This document shows, piece by piece, positions 36,220 to 44,720 of a DNA stretch of 64,000 nucleotides. Origin of the DNA: Reyranella sp. (lineage in GTDB: Bacteria > Pseudomonadota > Alphaproteobacteria > Reyranellales > Reyranellaceae). The DNA lies in assembly GCA_019750135.1 (NCBI GenBank), contig JAIEOV010000022.1, positions 186,001-250,000 of the forward strand, in the 5' to 3' direction. Both the position numbers and the translations under genes were made by a program. Every line of letters starts with the position of its first letter. The stretch's first letter is position 1. Below the pieces are notes generated by a model. The model saw nothing but the letters and a program-made list of their open reading frames with translations. It was not told where the DNA came from and ran no database searches.

Positions 36220-39200
36220 GCGGCGACGACCGTCGCCGGTTCGGGCGACGGCTCCCGGATGCGGAACAACGCGACATACATCGCCGGCAGGACGATCAGC
36301 GTGAGCAGGGTCGCTACGAACAGGCCGCCCATGATGGCGAAGGCCATCGGCCCCCAGAATACGTCCGCCGCGATGGGAATGAATCCCAGCACGGTCGAGA
36401 TCGCCGTCAGCATGATCGGCCGGAAGCGCGAGAGCGTGGCTTCGACCACGGCGTCCCAGGCATGGTCGCGCTCCGCGCGTTCGGCCTCGATCTGCTCGAT
36501 CAGCAGGACGGCGTTGCGCGCGATCATGCCGAACAGGGCGAGGATGCCGAGGATCGCGACGAAGCCCAGCGGCTTGTTGACGATCAGCAGGGTGAACACG
36601 ATGCCGATCAGCCCCATGGGAATCACGGCGACGACCAGGAACAGCCGGCTGAAGCTGTGGAGCTGCGCCATCAGGAAGAACAGCATCAGCAGCAGCATCA
36701 GCGGCACCTTGGCGAACACCGAGGCCTGCGAGTTGGCGCTTTCCTCCACCGTGCCGCCGACGGCGATGCGATAGTCCTTGGGCAGCCCCTGCTTGAACTT
36801 GTCGATCGCGGGCGCGAGCGCATCGACGGCGCCGGCCGGCGACACGCTGGGCGGGACGTCGGCCAGCACGGTCAGCGTCGGCACCCGCTGGCGCCGCCAG
36901 ATCAGCGGGTATTCCTGCTTGAAGTCGAAGGTCGCGACCTGGTTCAGCGGCACGGTGCGCCCGTTGGCCAGCGGCAGCTGCAGGGCGCGCAGGGTCGACA
37001 GCGAGCTGCGCTGCTCGTCGAGCGCCCGCGCGATCACTGGGACGAGGTAGATGTCGTCGCGCACCTGCGTGATGGCGGTGCCGGCCATCAGGGTGTTGAT
37101 GACCTCGGCGATCGCCCGCGAGCTCAGCCCCAGCAGCCGCGCCTTGTCCTGGTCGATGGTGACGCGCACCTGTCGTGCCGGCTCCATCCAGTCGAAGCTC
37201 ACTTCCGTGATGTTGGGATCGCTGCCCACGACCTCGGCGAGCCTGAGCGCGATCGACCGCACCTGGCTGAGGTCGGGCCCGCTTACCCGGTATTGCACCG
37301 GCCAGCCGACGGGCGGCCCGAGCTCCAGCGGCGAGACGCGGCCGACGACGCTCGGCATCTGCTCGGACATCAGCTTCTCGAGCTTGGCCTGCAGGCGGTT
37401 GCGCGCCGCGACGTCCTTGGCCACGACCACGGCCTGGGAGAAGAAGTCGTTGGGCAGCTTGACGTCGAGCGGCAGGTAGAAGCGGATCGCGCCACGGCCG
37501 ACATAGGTGCTCCAGCGCTCGACGTCGGGATCGGTCTTGAGGAAGGCGTCGAGCTGGCTGGCGACGGTGTCGCTGGCATAGATCGAGGCGTTCTGCGGCA
37601 GGGTGAGGTCGACCACGAGCTCAGGTCGGTCGGAGGCCGGGAAGAACTGGCGCGGCACGAAGGGCAAGGCGAGGAACGCCGCAACCAGGCTCGCCAGCGT
37701 GACGCCGATGGTGATCCAGCGCACCCTCATGGCGCCGACCAGCAGGGTGCGGAACGTGCGCAGCACGATATTGGGCTTGTCGGAGGCCGCCGCTTTCGGC
37801 GGCCGTAGCAGCGCGACGCCGAGCAGGGGAGCGAACAGCACCGCCACGAACCACGACACGAACAGCGTGATCGTGACGACGGCGAAGATCGAGAAGGTGT
37901 ACTCGCCCGCCGCGCTTTGCGCGAAGCCGATCGGCACGAACCCGGCGGCGGTGACGAAAGTCCCGGTCAGCATCGGGAAGGCCAGCGTCTTGTAGGCAAA
38001 GGAGGCGGCCTGCTCGGTGTTTTCGCCCTGGGCGATGCGCGTGGTCATGACGTCGACCGTCGTCATGGCGCTGTCGACCAGCAGGCTGAGGGCGATGATC
38101 AGGGCGCCGAGCGAAATGCGCTGCAGGTCGATGTCGAAGCCCTGCATGATGGGAAAGGTGATGGCGAGCGTGAGCGGGATCGACGCCGCGACGATGGCGC
38201 CCGGCCGCAAGCCCAGGCTGATGATGCTGACGGCCATGATGATGGCGATCGCCTGCCAGAGCGACACCATGAACTCGCCGATGGCGTGATCGACGACGGC
38301 CGGCTGGTCGGAGACCAGTGTCGGCTCGATGCCGAGCGGCAGGTCGACGAGGGCGTTGTCGATCTCGGCCGTCACGTTGTTGCCGAGTGCCAGGATGTCG
38401 CCGCCGGCGCGCATGGCGATGGCGAGCCCGATGGCAGGCTTGCCGTTGACGCGGAACATCGGCTGCGGCGGGTCGGCGTAGGCGCGGCGCACCTCGGCGA
38501 TGTCGCGCAGGCGGATCATGCGTCCGTTCGACAGAAAGCTGACGTTGAGGATGTCCTGCTCGGAGCGGAAATCGCCCGATACTTGCAGCGACAGCCGCTC
38601 CTTGCTGGTCTCGACGGAACCGGCGGGAACGACGCTGTTCTGCGCCTGGACCGCGGCGATCAGGGCGGCACGGTCGATGCCCAGCCCGGCGAGCTGCGGT
38701 GTCGAGAACTCTATGAAGATCTGCTCGTCCTGGGCGCCGATGATCTCAATCTTCGAGACGTCCGGCACATTGAGCAGGCGCGACCGCACGGCCTCGACAT
38801 AGTCGCGCAGTTCGCGATGGCTGAAGCCGTCAGCGGTGAAGCCGTAGATCAGGCCGAACGTGTCGCCGAAATCGTCGTTGAAGCCGGGTCCCAGCACGCC
38901 GGCCGGAAGCGTGTGACGGATATCGCCGATGTTCTTGCGCACCTGGTACCAGACGTCGGGCACCTCGGAGGCCCTGGTCGAGCCTTTCAGGTTGACGAAG
39001 ATCGTGGTCTGCCCCGGCACCGTGTAGCTGCGCAGGAAATCGAGGCCGCGCGTCTCCTGAAGCTTCCGTTCGAGCCGCTCGGTGACCTGTTGCAGCGTGT
39101 CGTCGAGCGTGGCGCCCGGCCACGCCGCCTGCACCACCATCGTCCTGAAGGTGAAGGCCGGGTCCTCGTTGCGTCCCAGCCCGAAATAGGCCGACAGGCC

Positions 39201-39275
39201 CGCGGCCGTGGCGATCGCCATCAGGAACACGGTGAACGACCGGTGCCGCAGTGCCCATTCGGAGAGATTGGTCAC
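36216..39275 (-). CDS. RND efflux permease with altered proton-relay residues, coupled to Mrp genes
   Basis: A 1019-residue RND permease with the usual two halves. In helix 4 the AcrB Asp407-Asp408 pair is replaced by Asp401-Ser402 (SLLVDSAMTTVDVM). In helix 10 the AcrB Lys940 position is Arg920 (GMIARNAVLLIEQ). The other three RND permeases in this window keep Asp-Asp and Lys. Such changes occur in some RND subgroups, so this may be a clade trait, but it implies a modified ion relay. The gene overlaps its fusion protein and the small secreted protein gene by four bases each. Substrate unknown. Confidence 0.9.
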   Translation of the reverse strand: MTNLSEWALRHRSFTVFLMAIATAAGLSAYFGLGRNEDPAFTFRTMVVQAAWPGATLDDTLQQVTERLERKLQETRGLDFLRSYTVPGQTTIFVNLKGSTRASEVPDVWYQVRKNIGDIRHTLPAGVLGPGFNDDFGDTFGLIYGFTADGFSHRELRDYVEAVRSRLLNVPDVSKIEIIGAQDEQIFIEFSTPQLAGLGIDRAALIAAVQAQNSVVPAGSVETSKERLSLQVSGDFRSEQDILNVSFLSNGRMIRLRDIAEVRRAYADPPQPMFRVNGKPAIGLAIAMRAGGDILALGNNVTAEIDNALVDLPLGIEPTLVSDQPAVVDHAIGEFMVSLWQAIAIIMAVSIISLGLRPGAIVAASIPLTLAITFPIMQGFDIDLQRISLGALIIALSLLVDSAMTTVDVMTTRIAQGENTEQAASFAYKTLAFPMLTGTFVTAAGFVPIGFAQSAAGEYTFSIFAVVTITLFVSWFVAVLFAPLLGVALLRPPKAAASDKPNIVLRTFRTLLVGAMRVRWITIGVTLASLVAAFLALPFVPRQFFPASDRPELVVDLTLPQNASIYASDTVASQLDAFLKTDPDVERWSTYVGRGAIRFYLPLDVKLPNDFFSQAVVVAKDVAARNRLQAKLEKLMSEQMPSVVGRVSPLELGPPVGWPVQYRVSGPDLSQVRSIALRLAEVVGSDPNITEVSFDWMEPARQVRVTIDQDKARLLGLSSRAIAEVINTLMAGTAITQVRDDIYLVPVIARALDEQRSSLSTLRALQLPLANGRTVPLNQVATFDFKQEYPLIWRRQRVPTLTVLADVPPSVSPAGAVDALAPAIDKFKQGLPKDYRIAVGGTVEESANSQASVFAKVPLMLLLMLFFLMAQLHSFSRLFLVVAVIPMGLIGIVFTLLIVNKPLGFVAILGILALFGMIARNAVLLIEQIEAERAERDHAWDAVVEATLSRFRPIMLTAISTVLGFIPIAADVFWGPMAFAIMGGLFVATLLTLIVLPAMYVALFRIREPSPEPATVVAA

Positions 39276-40384
39276 GGCGCCGCTCCGAGCAGCCGCACCT
39301 TCTGGCCCGGATGAAGGGCCTGCACGCCCGCGGTGACGACGACCTCACCGCCCGCCAGGCCGTGGGCGACCAGCACGCTGGCCGGATCGAAGCGCGCGAT
39401 TTCGACGTTGTGCAGCGAGACCGTCATGTCCTTCGCATCGACAAGCCACACCGCGGGCTGTCCGTTGATGCGTGTGAGAGCGGTGGCCGGGAGCGTGATG
39501 CCGGGCGTTGCCTCGAGCTCCATGCGTCCCTTGACGGTGGCGCCGAGGAACATCGCGGCCGGCGGATCGATCAGGCCGACCCGCACGCGGAAGGTGCGCG
39601 TGATGGGATCGGCCTGGGGATCGACCTGGCGCACGCGTCCGACGGCCGTGATGGAAGGATCGTCGGTCAGGGATACCACGACCTTGGGATCGGACGGCGC
39701 CGAGCGCAGCACCTGCGCGGGGACGTCGAACACCGCATCGCGGCCGTCCTGGCGGGCCACCTGGAAGATCGTCTGTCCGGGCTGCACGACCTCGCCGGCT
39801 TCGGCGGTGCGGTTGGTGATCGAGCCGCTGACGCCGGCCTTGAGCTGGGTGTAGCCGACGCGGTCCTTGGCGATGTGCAACTGGGCCTCGGCATTGTCGA
39901 GCTGCGATTGCGCCGTGCGCAGCGCCTGCTGCGCCTGGTCGTACAGGGCTTGCGTCGTGAAGCCCTGGGGCAGCAGGGTCTTCTGCCGGTCGAAGGCGTT
40001 GCTCGTCTCGACGACGCGGCCTTCAGCGGCGGAGAGCGCCGCCTGGGCCGACCGCAGGCCGTTCAGCTCGTTCTGCGGATCGAGCTTGGCCAGCACCTGG
40101 TCCGGCTCGACGCGGTCGCCGACATTGCCGAGCCGCTCGATGATGCGGCCGCCGATGCGGAAGGAAAGCGATGCCTCGTTCTCGGCGCTGATCTGGCCGG
40201 TCAGCACGACCGTCTCGCCGGTGCCTCCCTTGACGGCCGTGACGGTACGCACTGGCCGAGGCTCGACGGCCTTGGCCTTGGTCTTGCTTCGCCACTCGCA
40301 ACCGCCGAGGGCGAGTGCGGCGACCAGGAGCAGCGTGAGCAGCGTTCCGCCGGTCGCGTTGCGCCAGGAGGCAGGCCCGACCAC
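39272..40384 (-). CDS. RND membrane fusion lipoprotein (first core gene of the RND-Mrp unit)
   Basis: A 370-residue adaptor. LLVAALALGGC gives a lipoprotein signal with Cys at about residue 29. A lipoyl half (GGRIIERLGNVGDRVEPDQVLA), an alpha hairpin rich in Ala, Gln and Leu (about residues 105-165), the second lipoyl half (GVSGSITNRTAEAGEVVQPG) and the barrel domain follow. The start appears to be GTG 21 bases after the PLDc_N-SHOCT gene. It overlaps the permease gene by four bases. It would connect the permease to an outer-membrane channel not encoded here. Confidence 0.9.
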   Translation of the reverse strand: MVGPASWRNATGGTLLTLLLVAALALGGCEWRSKTKAKAVEPRPVRTVTAVKGGTGETVVLTGQISAENEASLSFRIGGRIIERLGNVGDRVEPDQVLAKLDPQNELNGLRSAQAALSAAEGRVVETSNAFDRQKTLLPQGFTTQALYDQAQQALRTAQSQLDNAEAQLHIAKDRVGYTQLKAGVSGSITNRTAEAGEVVQPGQTIFQVARQDGRDAVFDVPAQVLRSAPSDPKVVVSLTDDPSITAVGRVRQVDPQADPITRTFRVRVGLIDPPAAMFLGATVKGRMELEATPGITLPATALTRINGQPAVWLVDAKDMTVSLHNVEIARFDPASVLVAHGLAGGEVVVTAGVQALHPGQKVRLLGAAP

Positions 40385-40405
40385 GGCTGATGTCCTCGCC
40401 GTCGG

Positions 40406-40786
40406 CTACTGAAGGATCCGCGCCCGGAGGCGCGCATACTCTTCTTTGGAAATCGACTTCTCCGCCATCAGCCGCTCGAGCTTCGTGAGCTCGTCGGCGA
40501 TGCTGAAGCCCACGACCTGGCGCAGTTCATCCCGGGCCTGGCGCGCCTGGGCGCGGTTGCGCTCGGCCATGCCGCCGCCTTGCGTGAGGATGTAGGCGAA
40601 GATGCCGATGTAGGGCAGCACGATGAGGAAGATGACCCAGATCACCTTGCCGAACCCGGAGATGTCCTGGCGCCGGAACAGGTCGCTCGCCGCGGTTATG
40701 AACAGCCAGAACCACAGGATGAAGATGAAGATCGAGAAGGCGCTCGCCAGGAAATTAGCGAATGTCGATTCTGCAGAGAACAGCAT
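40406..40786 (-). CDS. PLDc_N-SHOCT membrane protein (paralogue 1)
   Basis: A 126-residue protein with two transmembrane helices (about residues 16-35 and 47-68) flanking SDLFRRQDISGFGK, the layout of the phospholipase-D N-terminal (PLDc_N) membrane domain. A C-terminal SHOCT segment follows: ELTKLERLMAEKSISKEEYARLR. I chose ATG 40786, which has GGAGAAG upstream. It is the same length as the protein at 47487-47867 and about half identical to it without gaps. SHOCT domains are short oligomerisation elements; a specific function is unknown. It lies 21 bases upstream of the RND fusion-protein gene, so it may be part of the same transcript. Confidence 0.88.
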   Translation of the reverse strand: MLFSAESTFANFLASAFSIFIFILWFWLFITAASDLFRRQDISGFGKVIWVIFLIVLPYIGIFAYILTQGGGMAERNRAQARQARDELRQVVGFSIADELTKLERLMAEKSISKEEYARLRARILQ

Positions 40787-40828
40787 TGTACTTCTCCGGT
40801 ACACAGCGCGTCGGCGACGACTGGTCGC

Positions 40829-41329
40829 TCACGGAGTCTTGCGGAGCGACATGGCGGCTACGCCGGCAGCGGCATTCAAGCCGACGCTGCCTTCGACGCT
40901 GACGGGCTGCAGGGTGATCTGGTTGCTGCTGCCGCCGAGCAGCACGTTGGCTCCGAGGCCGACACCGACGGTCCCCTGGGCCGTCGGGCCGGCATACTCG
41001 CCGCCGAGGGCGCCGGGCGCGATGCTGCCCGGTGCGAACACCATCCAGACAATGGTGCTGTCGCGGGTGAAGCCCACGTCGACGCCGTAGCGCCGGATCG
41101 TGCCTTCATAGCGTTCGGCCGTACCGTCGGTGCGGGTGAACAGGCAGTTCAGCGTCCGCGACGAACCGAAGACGAAGCCCACGCCGCCAGCGACGTTGCA
41201 GGTCAGCGACCCGACATTGACGCCGCCCCGGTTGGCGGGCGGAGGGCTGGTCGGCGCCGCCGTCTGCTGCTGGCATCCCGCTACCGCGAGGACGAGAAGC
41301 AGGGCCGTAGCCATTGTTGCGCGCATCAT
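40829..41329 (-). CDS. DUF992-family lipoprotein
   Basis: A 166-residue protein with a lipoprotein signal ending LAVAGC. The body has the DUF992 pattern: VGSLTCNVAGGVGFVFGSSR, then LNCLF, RYEGTIRRYGVDVGFT and a glycine-rich segment AGPTAQGTVGVGLGANVLLGG. DUF992 proteins are small envelope proteins common in alphaproteobacteria, with no established function. Two conserved cysteines may form a disulfide in the periplasm. The gene follows two other secreted-protein genes on the same strand and precedes the PLDc_N-SHOCT gene by 42 bases. Confidence 0.85.
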   Translation of the reverse strand: MMRATMATALLLVLAVAGCQQQTAAPTSPPPANRGGVNVGSLTCNVAGGVGFVFGSSRTLNCLFTRTDGTAERYEGTIRRYGVDVGFTRDSTIVWMVFAPGSIAPGALGGEYAGPTAQGTVGVGLGANVLLGGSSNQITLQPVSVEGSVGLNAAAGVAAMSLRKTP

Positions 41330-41351
41330 CGGTTCCTTTGCTCGAGGATGA

Positions 41352-41723
41352 TCAGCGGGCGACGGCGCTCCACCGGCACCCCATTCTCGGCTCGGCGACT
41401 TCCAGCGTGCCGGGCGACTTGGAGGTGTCGGCGGTGACGTTGAAGTTCGTGCCGCCGAGCGCGAGGGTCGTCGTGAACACCTTGGCTGGGTTCTGCGTCA
41501 TGTTGCGGGTGATGCCACCCGCCGTCTGCAGCGTCGCGCCGTCGCTCGTCGGCGTGAAGGTGTGCACACGCGACAGCTCGGCATCCCATCGTTGGCAGGA
41601 CGCCGGATTCCGGTCGGTCGGCGTGACCCGGAACTCGATGGGGGCGGACTGGGCGAACACCTGCAGGGAGACGACCCCGGTCAGTGCCGCGGCGAACACC
41701 AGGCTCTTCTCGATAGGGCTCAT
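41352..41723 (-). CDS. Small secreted protein, unknown function (123 aa)
   Basis: A 123-residue protein with a signal peptide (MSPIEKSLVFAAALTGVVSL, cleavage after VFAQ). The mature part is Thr and Asn rich, as expected for a small beta-strand protein, with two cysteines, one near the start and one near the end (CQRWDAELSRVHTF and MGCRWSAVAR). I used the second ATG (41723) because GGAG stands seven bases before it. I do not recognise a family. It lies ten bases after the preceding secreted-protein gene, so the two are almost surely co-expressed. Confidence 0.75.
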   Translation of the reverse strand: MSPIEKSLVFAAALTGVVSLQVFAQSAPIEFRVTPTDRNPASCQRWDAELSRVHTFTPTSDGATLQTAGGITRNMTQNPAKVFTTTLALGGTNFNVTADTSKSPGTLEVAEPRMGCRWSAVAR

Positions 41724-41733
41724 GTGGTTCTCC

Positions 41734-42309
41734 TCAGGGTGAAGTGACATTGCACGACGCTCGATCCACGAAGGCGTCCGTCTTCGGTCCGTAGATGACC
41801 AGGCCCTGGCGCACGCTGGGACCGGTCTGGGCGACCGTGGCCCGTGTGCGCATGACGAGGTTGCTGCCGTTCAGGAAGCGGCACTCGATCACCGGATCGA
41901 CGGGATTGCCGCTGTTGTTGTCGAGGTAGAGCACCACTTGCCAGCGTTGGCCGGGCACTGCTCGCAACGTCGCGCCGTCCATGGCAACGATCGGTGTCGT
42001 CGGGCCCGCCGTCACCGGAACCGTGCCGACGGGCCGGCCGCGCACGCGCTGCTCGGCGACCCAGGTGGCGACGTTCTGTCCGGCCGGGTCGAATGCCTTG
42101 TCTTCTGGACCGGCGAGCGGCCGGCCATCCTGACCGACGGTCTCCGGCGTCCAGACCTGGCCGGTCCTGGGATCACGAAACTCGGGGCCGCCCGGGGACG
42201 CGGCGACATCCAGGCCGGCGCGGTTGCCTTGCGCCAGTGCGGAAGTGGCGACGGCGACACCGAGTGCCGCCGCGAATACCCTCAGCAGCGCGCTTTGCAT
42301 CCTGCTCAT
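41734..42309 (-). CDS. Secreted protein, unknown function (191 aa)
   Basis: A 191-residue protein with a signal peptide (ALLRVFAAALGVAVATSALAQ). The mature region includes a Pro/Gly-rich first part (SPGGPEFRDPRTGQVWTPE) and a C-terminal half resembling a beta-sandwich (QRWQVVLYLDNNSGNPVDPV, with cysteines in ECRF and SCNV). The start at 42309 has GGAG six bases upstream; the longer frame is AT-rich and unlikely. No family recognised. It is the first gene of the long minus-strand run that continues into the RND-Mrp operon and is divergent from the second AraC regulator across 271 bases. Confidence 0.75.
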   Translation of the reverse strand: MSRMQSALLRVFAAALGVAVATSALAQGNRAGLDVAASPGGPEFRDPRTGQVWTPETVGQDGRPLAGPEDKAFDPAGQNVATWVAEQRVRGRPVGTVPVTAGPTTPIVAMDGATLRAVPGQRWQVVLYLDNNSGNPVDPVIECRFLNGSNLVMRTRATVAQTGPSVRQGLVIYGPKTDAFVDRASCNVTSP

Positions 42310-42580
42310 CGCGGTCTCCAGCTGATCTGCAATGAGCGCATTCTTGCCAATTGATCTCAGCCATACATCAGCTTGGAATCCCCTGACTGTTCCGGGTGTC
42401 CCAATCCGCGAGTCAGACCATCGGCTGTTGCGGGCCATGCCGTACGAAAGCGTACTGGCCGCGTGGCCGGGAAATGCTTGTCAGACTTGCGTTTTTGCAC
42501 GATCAACCGGGGGTATAGTCCTCATCGCGACTTCGTCCTCTATTCGCCATCCAAGGTCCTGGACCGGTTGAGAGGCAAGG

Positions 42581-43597
42581 ATGATCTCCACCACCTTCGA
42601 AACATTGTCATTGCCGCCTCGCCATCAGTTCGAGGCTTGGCGTGACTGGTACAGCTCGTTGCTCGACACCACTGTATCGACAAGCCTCGATAAGGGGTTT
42701 GCCGCCCGCAACGAAGTCTGGTCGCTCGGAGGACTGACAATCAGTCGAGGAAGTGCCCAGGCAATCTCTTCATCGAGACCGAAAGCGCTCATTCGTCGGA
42801 CCCCCGTCGACCACTGGGTGCTGACGGTTTGCAAGCGAAGCACCGTGGCTCTCAGCACGCGCAACGAATCCGTGACAGTCCAACCCGGAATTCCCTACGT
42901 GATCTCGCTCGCGGACGAGATGGCCACGGTGAAGGACGATTACGAGCGAGTGCAGTTCTATCTGTCGCGCGACACCTTCATGCACATTGGAAGCGCACTC
43001 GACGATGCACGGGGCAGGCCAATGGAGACGTCGGCAGGCAGGCTGCTTGCCGACTACATGCTGCTGATGGTGAAGAACCTGCCGGACCTGCCGCCGGATG
43101 ATGGGCCTCGTCTGGTGACGGCCGTGGAAGCGATGATCGGTGCCTGCCTGGCTCCATCGGCCGATCGGACGGCGAATGTCCAGGTCCAGATGGATTTCAC
43201 CTTGATGGAACGCGTGCGCCGCGCGGTCCGTGCCCATCTGCGTTCGCCTTCGCTGGGGCCCGACAAGCTCTGCCGTGAGGCAGCGACATCGCGATCGCAG
43301 CTGTACCGCCTCCTGGAAGGCGAAGGGGGCGTCGCTCACTACATCCAACGGCAGAGGCTGTCGGAAAGCTTCGTGATGCTCTGCGACGTGTCCAACGCAT
43401 TGCCGATCGGCAGGATCGCCGACGTTCTGTGCTTCGCCGATGCTTCGAGTTTCAGCCGCGCCTTCAGGCGAGAGTTCGGCATGAGTCCGCGGGACGTCCG
43501 ATCCGCCTCCCAGGCCGGCCTTCTGCCCGTTCCTCCCGTCAAGGAGATGGCGCCGATGGCCGTTCACTACTTTGCGGATTGTCTCGCTGATCTTTAG
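42581..43597 (+). CDS. AraC-family transcriptional regulator (paralogue 2)
   Basis: A 338-residue regulator, paralogous over its full length to the one at 29382-30401 and one residue shorter. The HTH region contains KLCREAATSRSQLYRLLEGE and DASSFSRAFRREFGMSP. The N-terminal half carries the AraC-binding-like pattern, for example HQFEAWRDWYSSLLD. It is positioned between the divergent secreted-protein/RND-Mrp run and the OMP-arcD-arcA operon, so it could control either or both. The 271-base region upstream is the longest gap of the window and probably holds both promoters. Ligand unknown. Confidence 0.9.
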   Translation: MISTTFETLSLPPRHQFEAWRDWYSSLLDTTVSTSLDKGFAARNEVWSLGGLTISRGSAQAISSSRPKALIRRTPVDHWVLTVCKRSTVALSTRNESVTVQPGIPYVISLADEMATVKDDYERVQFYLSRDTFMHIGSALDDARGRPMETSAGRLLADYMLLMVKNLPDLPPDDGPRLVTAVEAMIGACLAPSADRTANVQVQMDFTLMERVRRAVRAHLRSPSLGPDKLCREAATSRSQLYRLLEGEGGVAHYIQRQRLSESFVMLCDVSNALPIGRIADVLCFADASSFSRAFRREFGMSPRDVRSASQAGLLPVPPVKEMAPMAVHYFADCLADL

Positions 43598-43715
43598 CGT
43601 CGCCTTTTGGGACGTGCGGGATAGTTCGGGGACAGGGCGCTAAGGCAAGGTAGATTTGCGGCACTTAGGATACGTCGCGTCGACACATGAGCACGTCGCG
43701 CGAACGGACATCCAG

Positions 43716-44720
43716 ATGAGCAAAGTCCTCCCTTCGATCCTGGCGTTCGCAGCGACGGTGTTTGCGGCGATGCCGATTGCCGCGCAGGTCAAGGACCAGC
43801 ACGAGGACGCCAACTCGGCACGCTACGATGCGATGTTCGGCATGCCGGGCTCCTACCTGGTGGCGCCGCAGACCAACGTGTTCGCCACGGCGCCGGGCCT
43901 CGAGCAACAGGCGCGTCGCTCGCAGTTCACCATCAACGGCCTCGTGCCGATGTTTTTCAATTCCAACGCCGAAGCAATCCCTACAGGCGGAACGAACTCG
44001 GCGGAATTCAGCCCGATCCTCGGCATCTCGTGGTCGACGCCGGTGTTCGACCTGCCCCTCAGGTTCACCGCCAACGCCCGGGCCGAAGTCGACCGCTTCA
44101 CGCAGGCGCCCAGCGTCGACTTCGACAAGGTCGCGCTATCGGGGCGGCTGCAGGTCGTCGATGCCAACAACGATCAGGCCTACTCGCCCTATGTCTCCTA
44201 CGTGCCGAGGTTCGACTTCACGCCGTTCTACAAGGAATGGTTCGCGACCCGGCAGGATCTTAACTTCGGCGTCAACAAGAGGTTCAATTTCGACGGCGAT
44301 TTTCGTCGCATCGCCATTTCGGGTGATACTTTCGCAGAGACCATCTGGTCATTCGGCGTCACCGCCGCGATCCAGAGACGCTTCCGCGATCCGGCGCCGG
44401 GCTCGTGGGCGGCATTCGTCATTCCGTCGATGACCTACGTGATCTCGCCGCAGTGGAACATGAGCCTGGGCATCGACATGGAGCGTCGAGCGTTCGATTC
44501 CGTCAACGGCTTCAACCAGGAAGATTGGTTCCTCGAGCCGATCCTGACGGTGGAGTTCGTCCTTCCCGAAAGATGGTTCGGCTCGGCCGCGACCACCGCG
44601 ATGGGCCGGCCGGCGCTCGACTTCCAGGTCGCCTACGAGAAGAACTGGTCCAACGTGGCAGCCTTCAACTACGACGTCTGGCATGTCGGCGCCGCCCTGA
44701 AACTCGGCTGGAGGTTCTGA
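43716..44720 (+). CDS. Outer-membrane beta-barrel protein with a PGLEQQA N-terminal segment
   Basis: A 334-residue protein with a signal peptide (cleavage after PIAAQ), a mature N-terminal segment of about 48 residues, and then alternating beta-strand sequence ending in Trp-Arg-Phe, the C-terminal Phe expected for outer-membrane barrels. The N-terminal segment is homologous by eye to the mature 80-residue protein at 35977-36219. The frame is open from TTG 43656, but ATG 43716 starts directly at the signal peptide. The stop overlaps the arcD start by one base (TGATG), so it is coupled to the arginine antiporter. It could be an outer-membrane pore for the arginine pathway; this is inference. 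Confidence 0.8.
   Translation: MSKVLPSILAFAATVFAAMPIAAQVKDQHEDANSARYDAMFGMPGSYLVAPQTNVFATAPGLEQQARRSQFTINGLVPMFFNSNAEAIPTGGTNSAEFSPILGISWSTPVFDLPLRFTANARAEVDRFTQAPSVDFDKVALSGRLQVVDANNDQAYSPYVSYVPRFDFTPFYKEWFATRQDLNFGVNKRFNFDGDFRRIAISGDTFAETIWSFGVTAAIQRRFRDPAPGSWAAFVIPSMTYVISPQWNMSLGIDMERRAFDSVNGFNQEDWFLEPILTVEFVLPERWFGSAATTAMGRPALDFQVAYEKNWSNVAAFNYDVWHVGAALKLGWRF

Noticed and set aside
42440..42580. Sigma-70 promoter before the second AraC gene (TTGCAC with TATAGT)
   Set aside because: The spacing between the two boxes is about 13 bases, too short for a normal promoter, so I do not list it.
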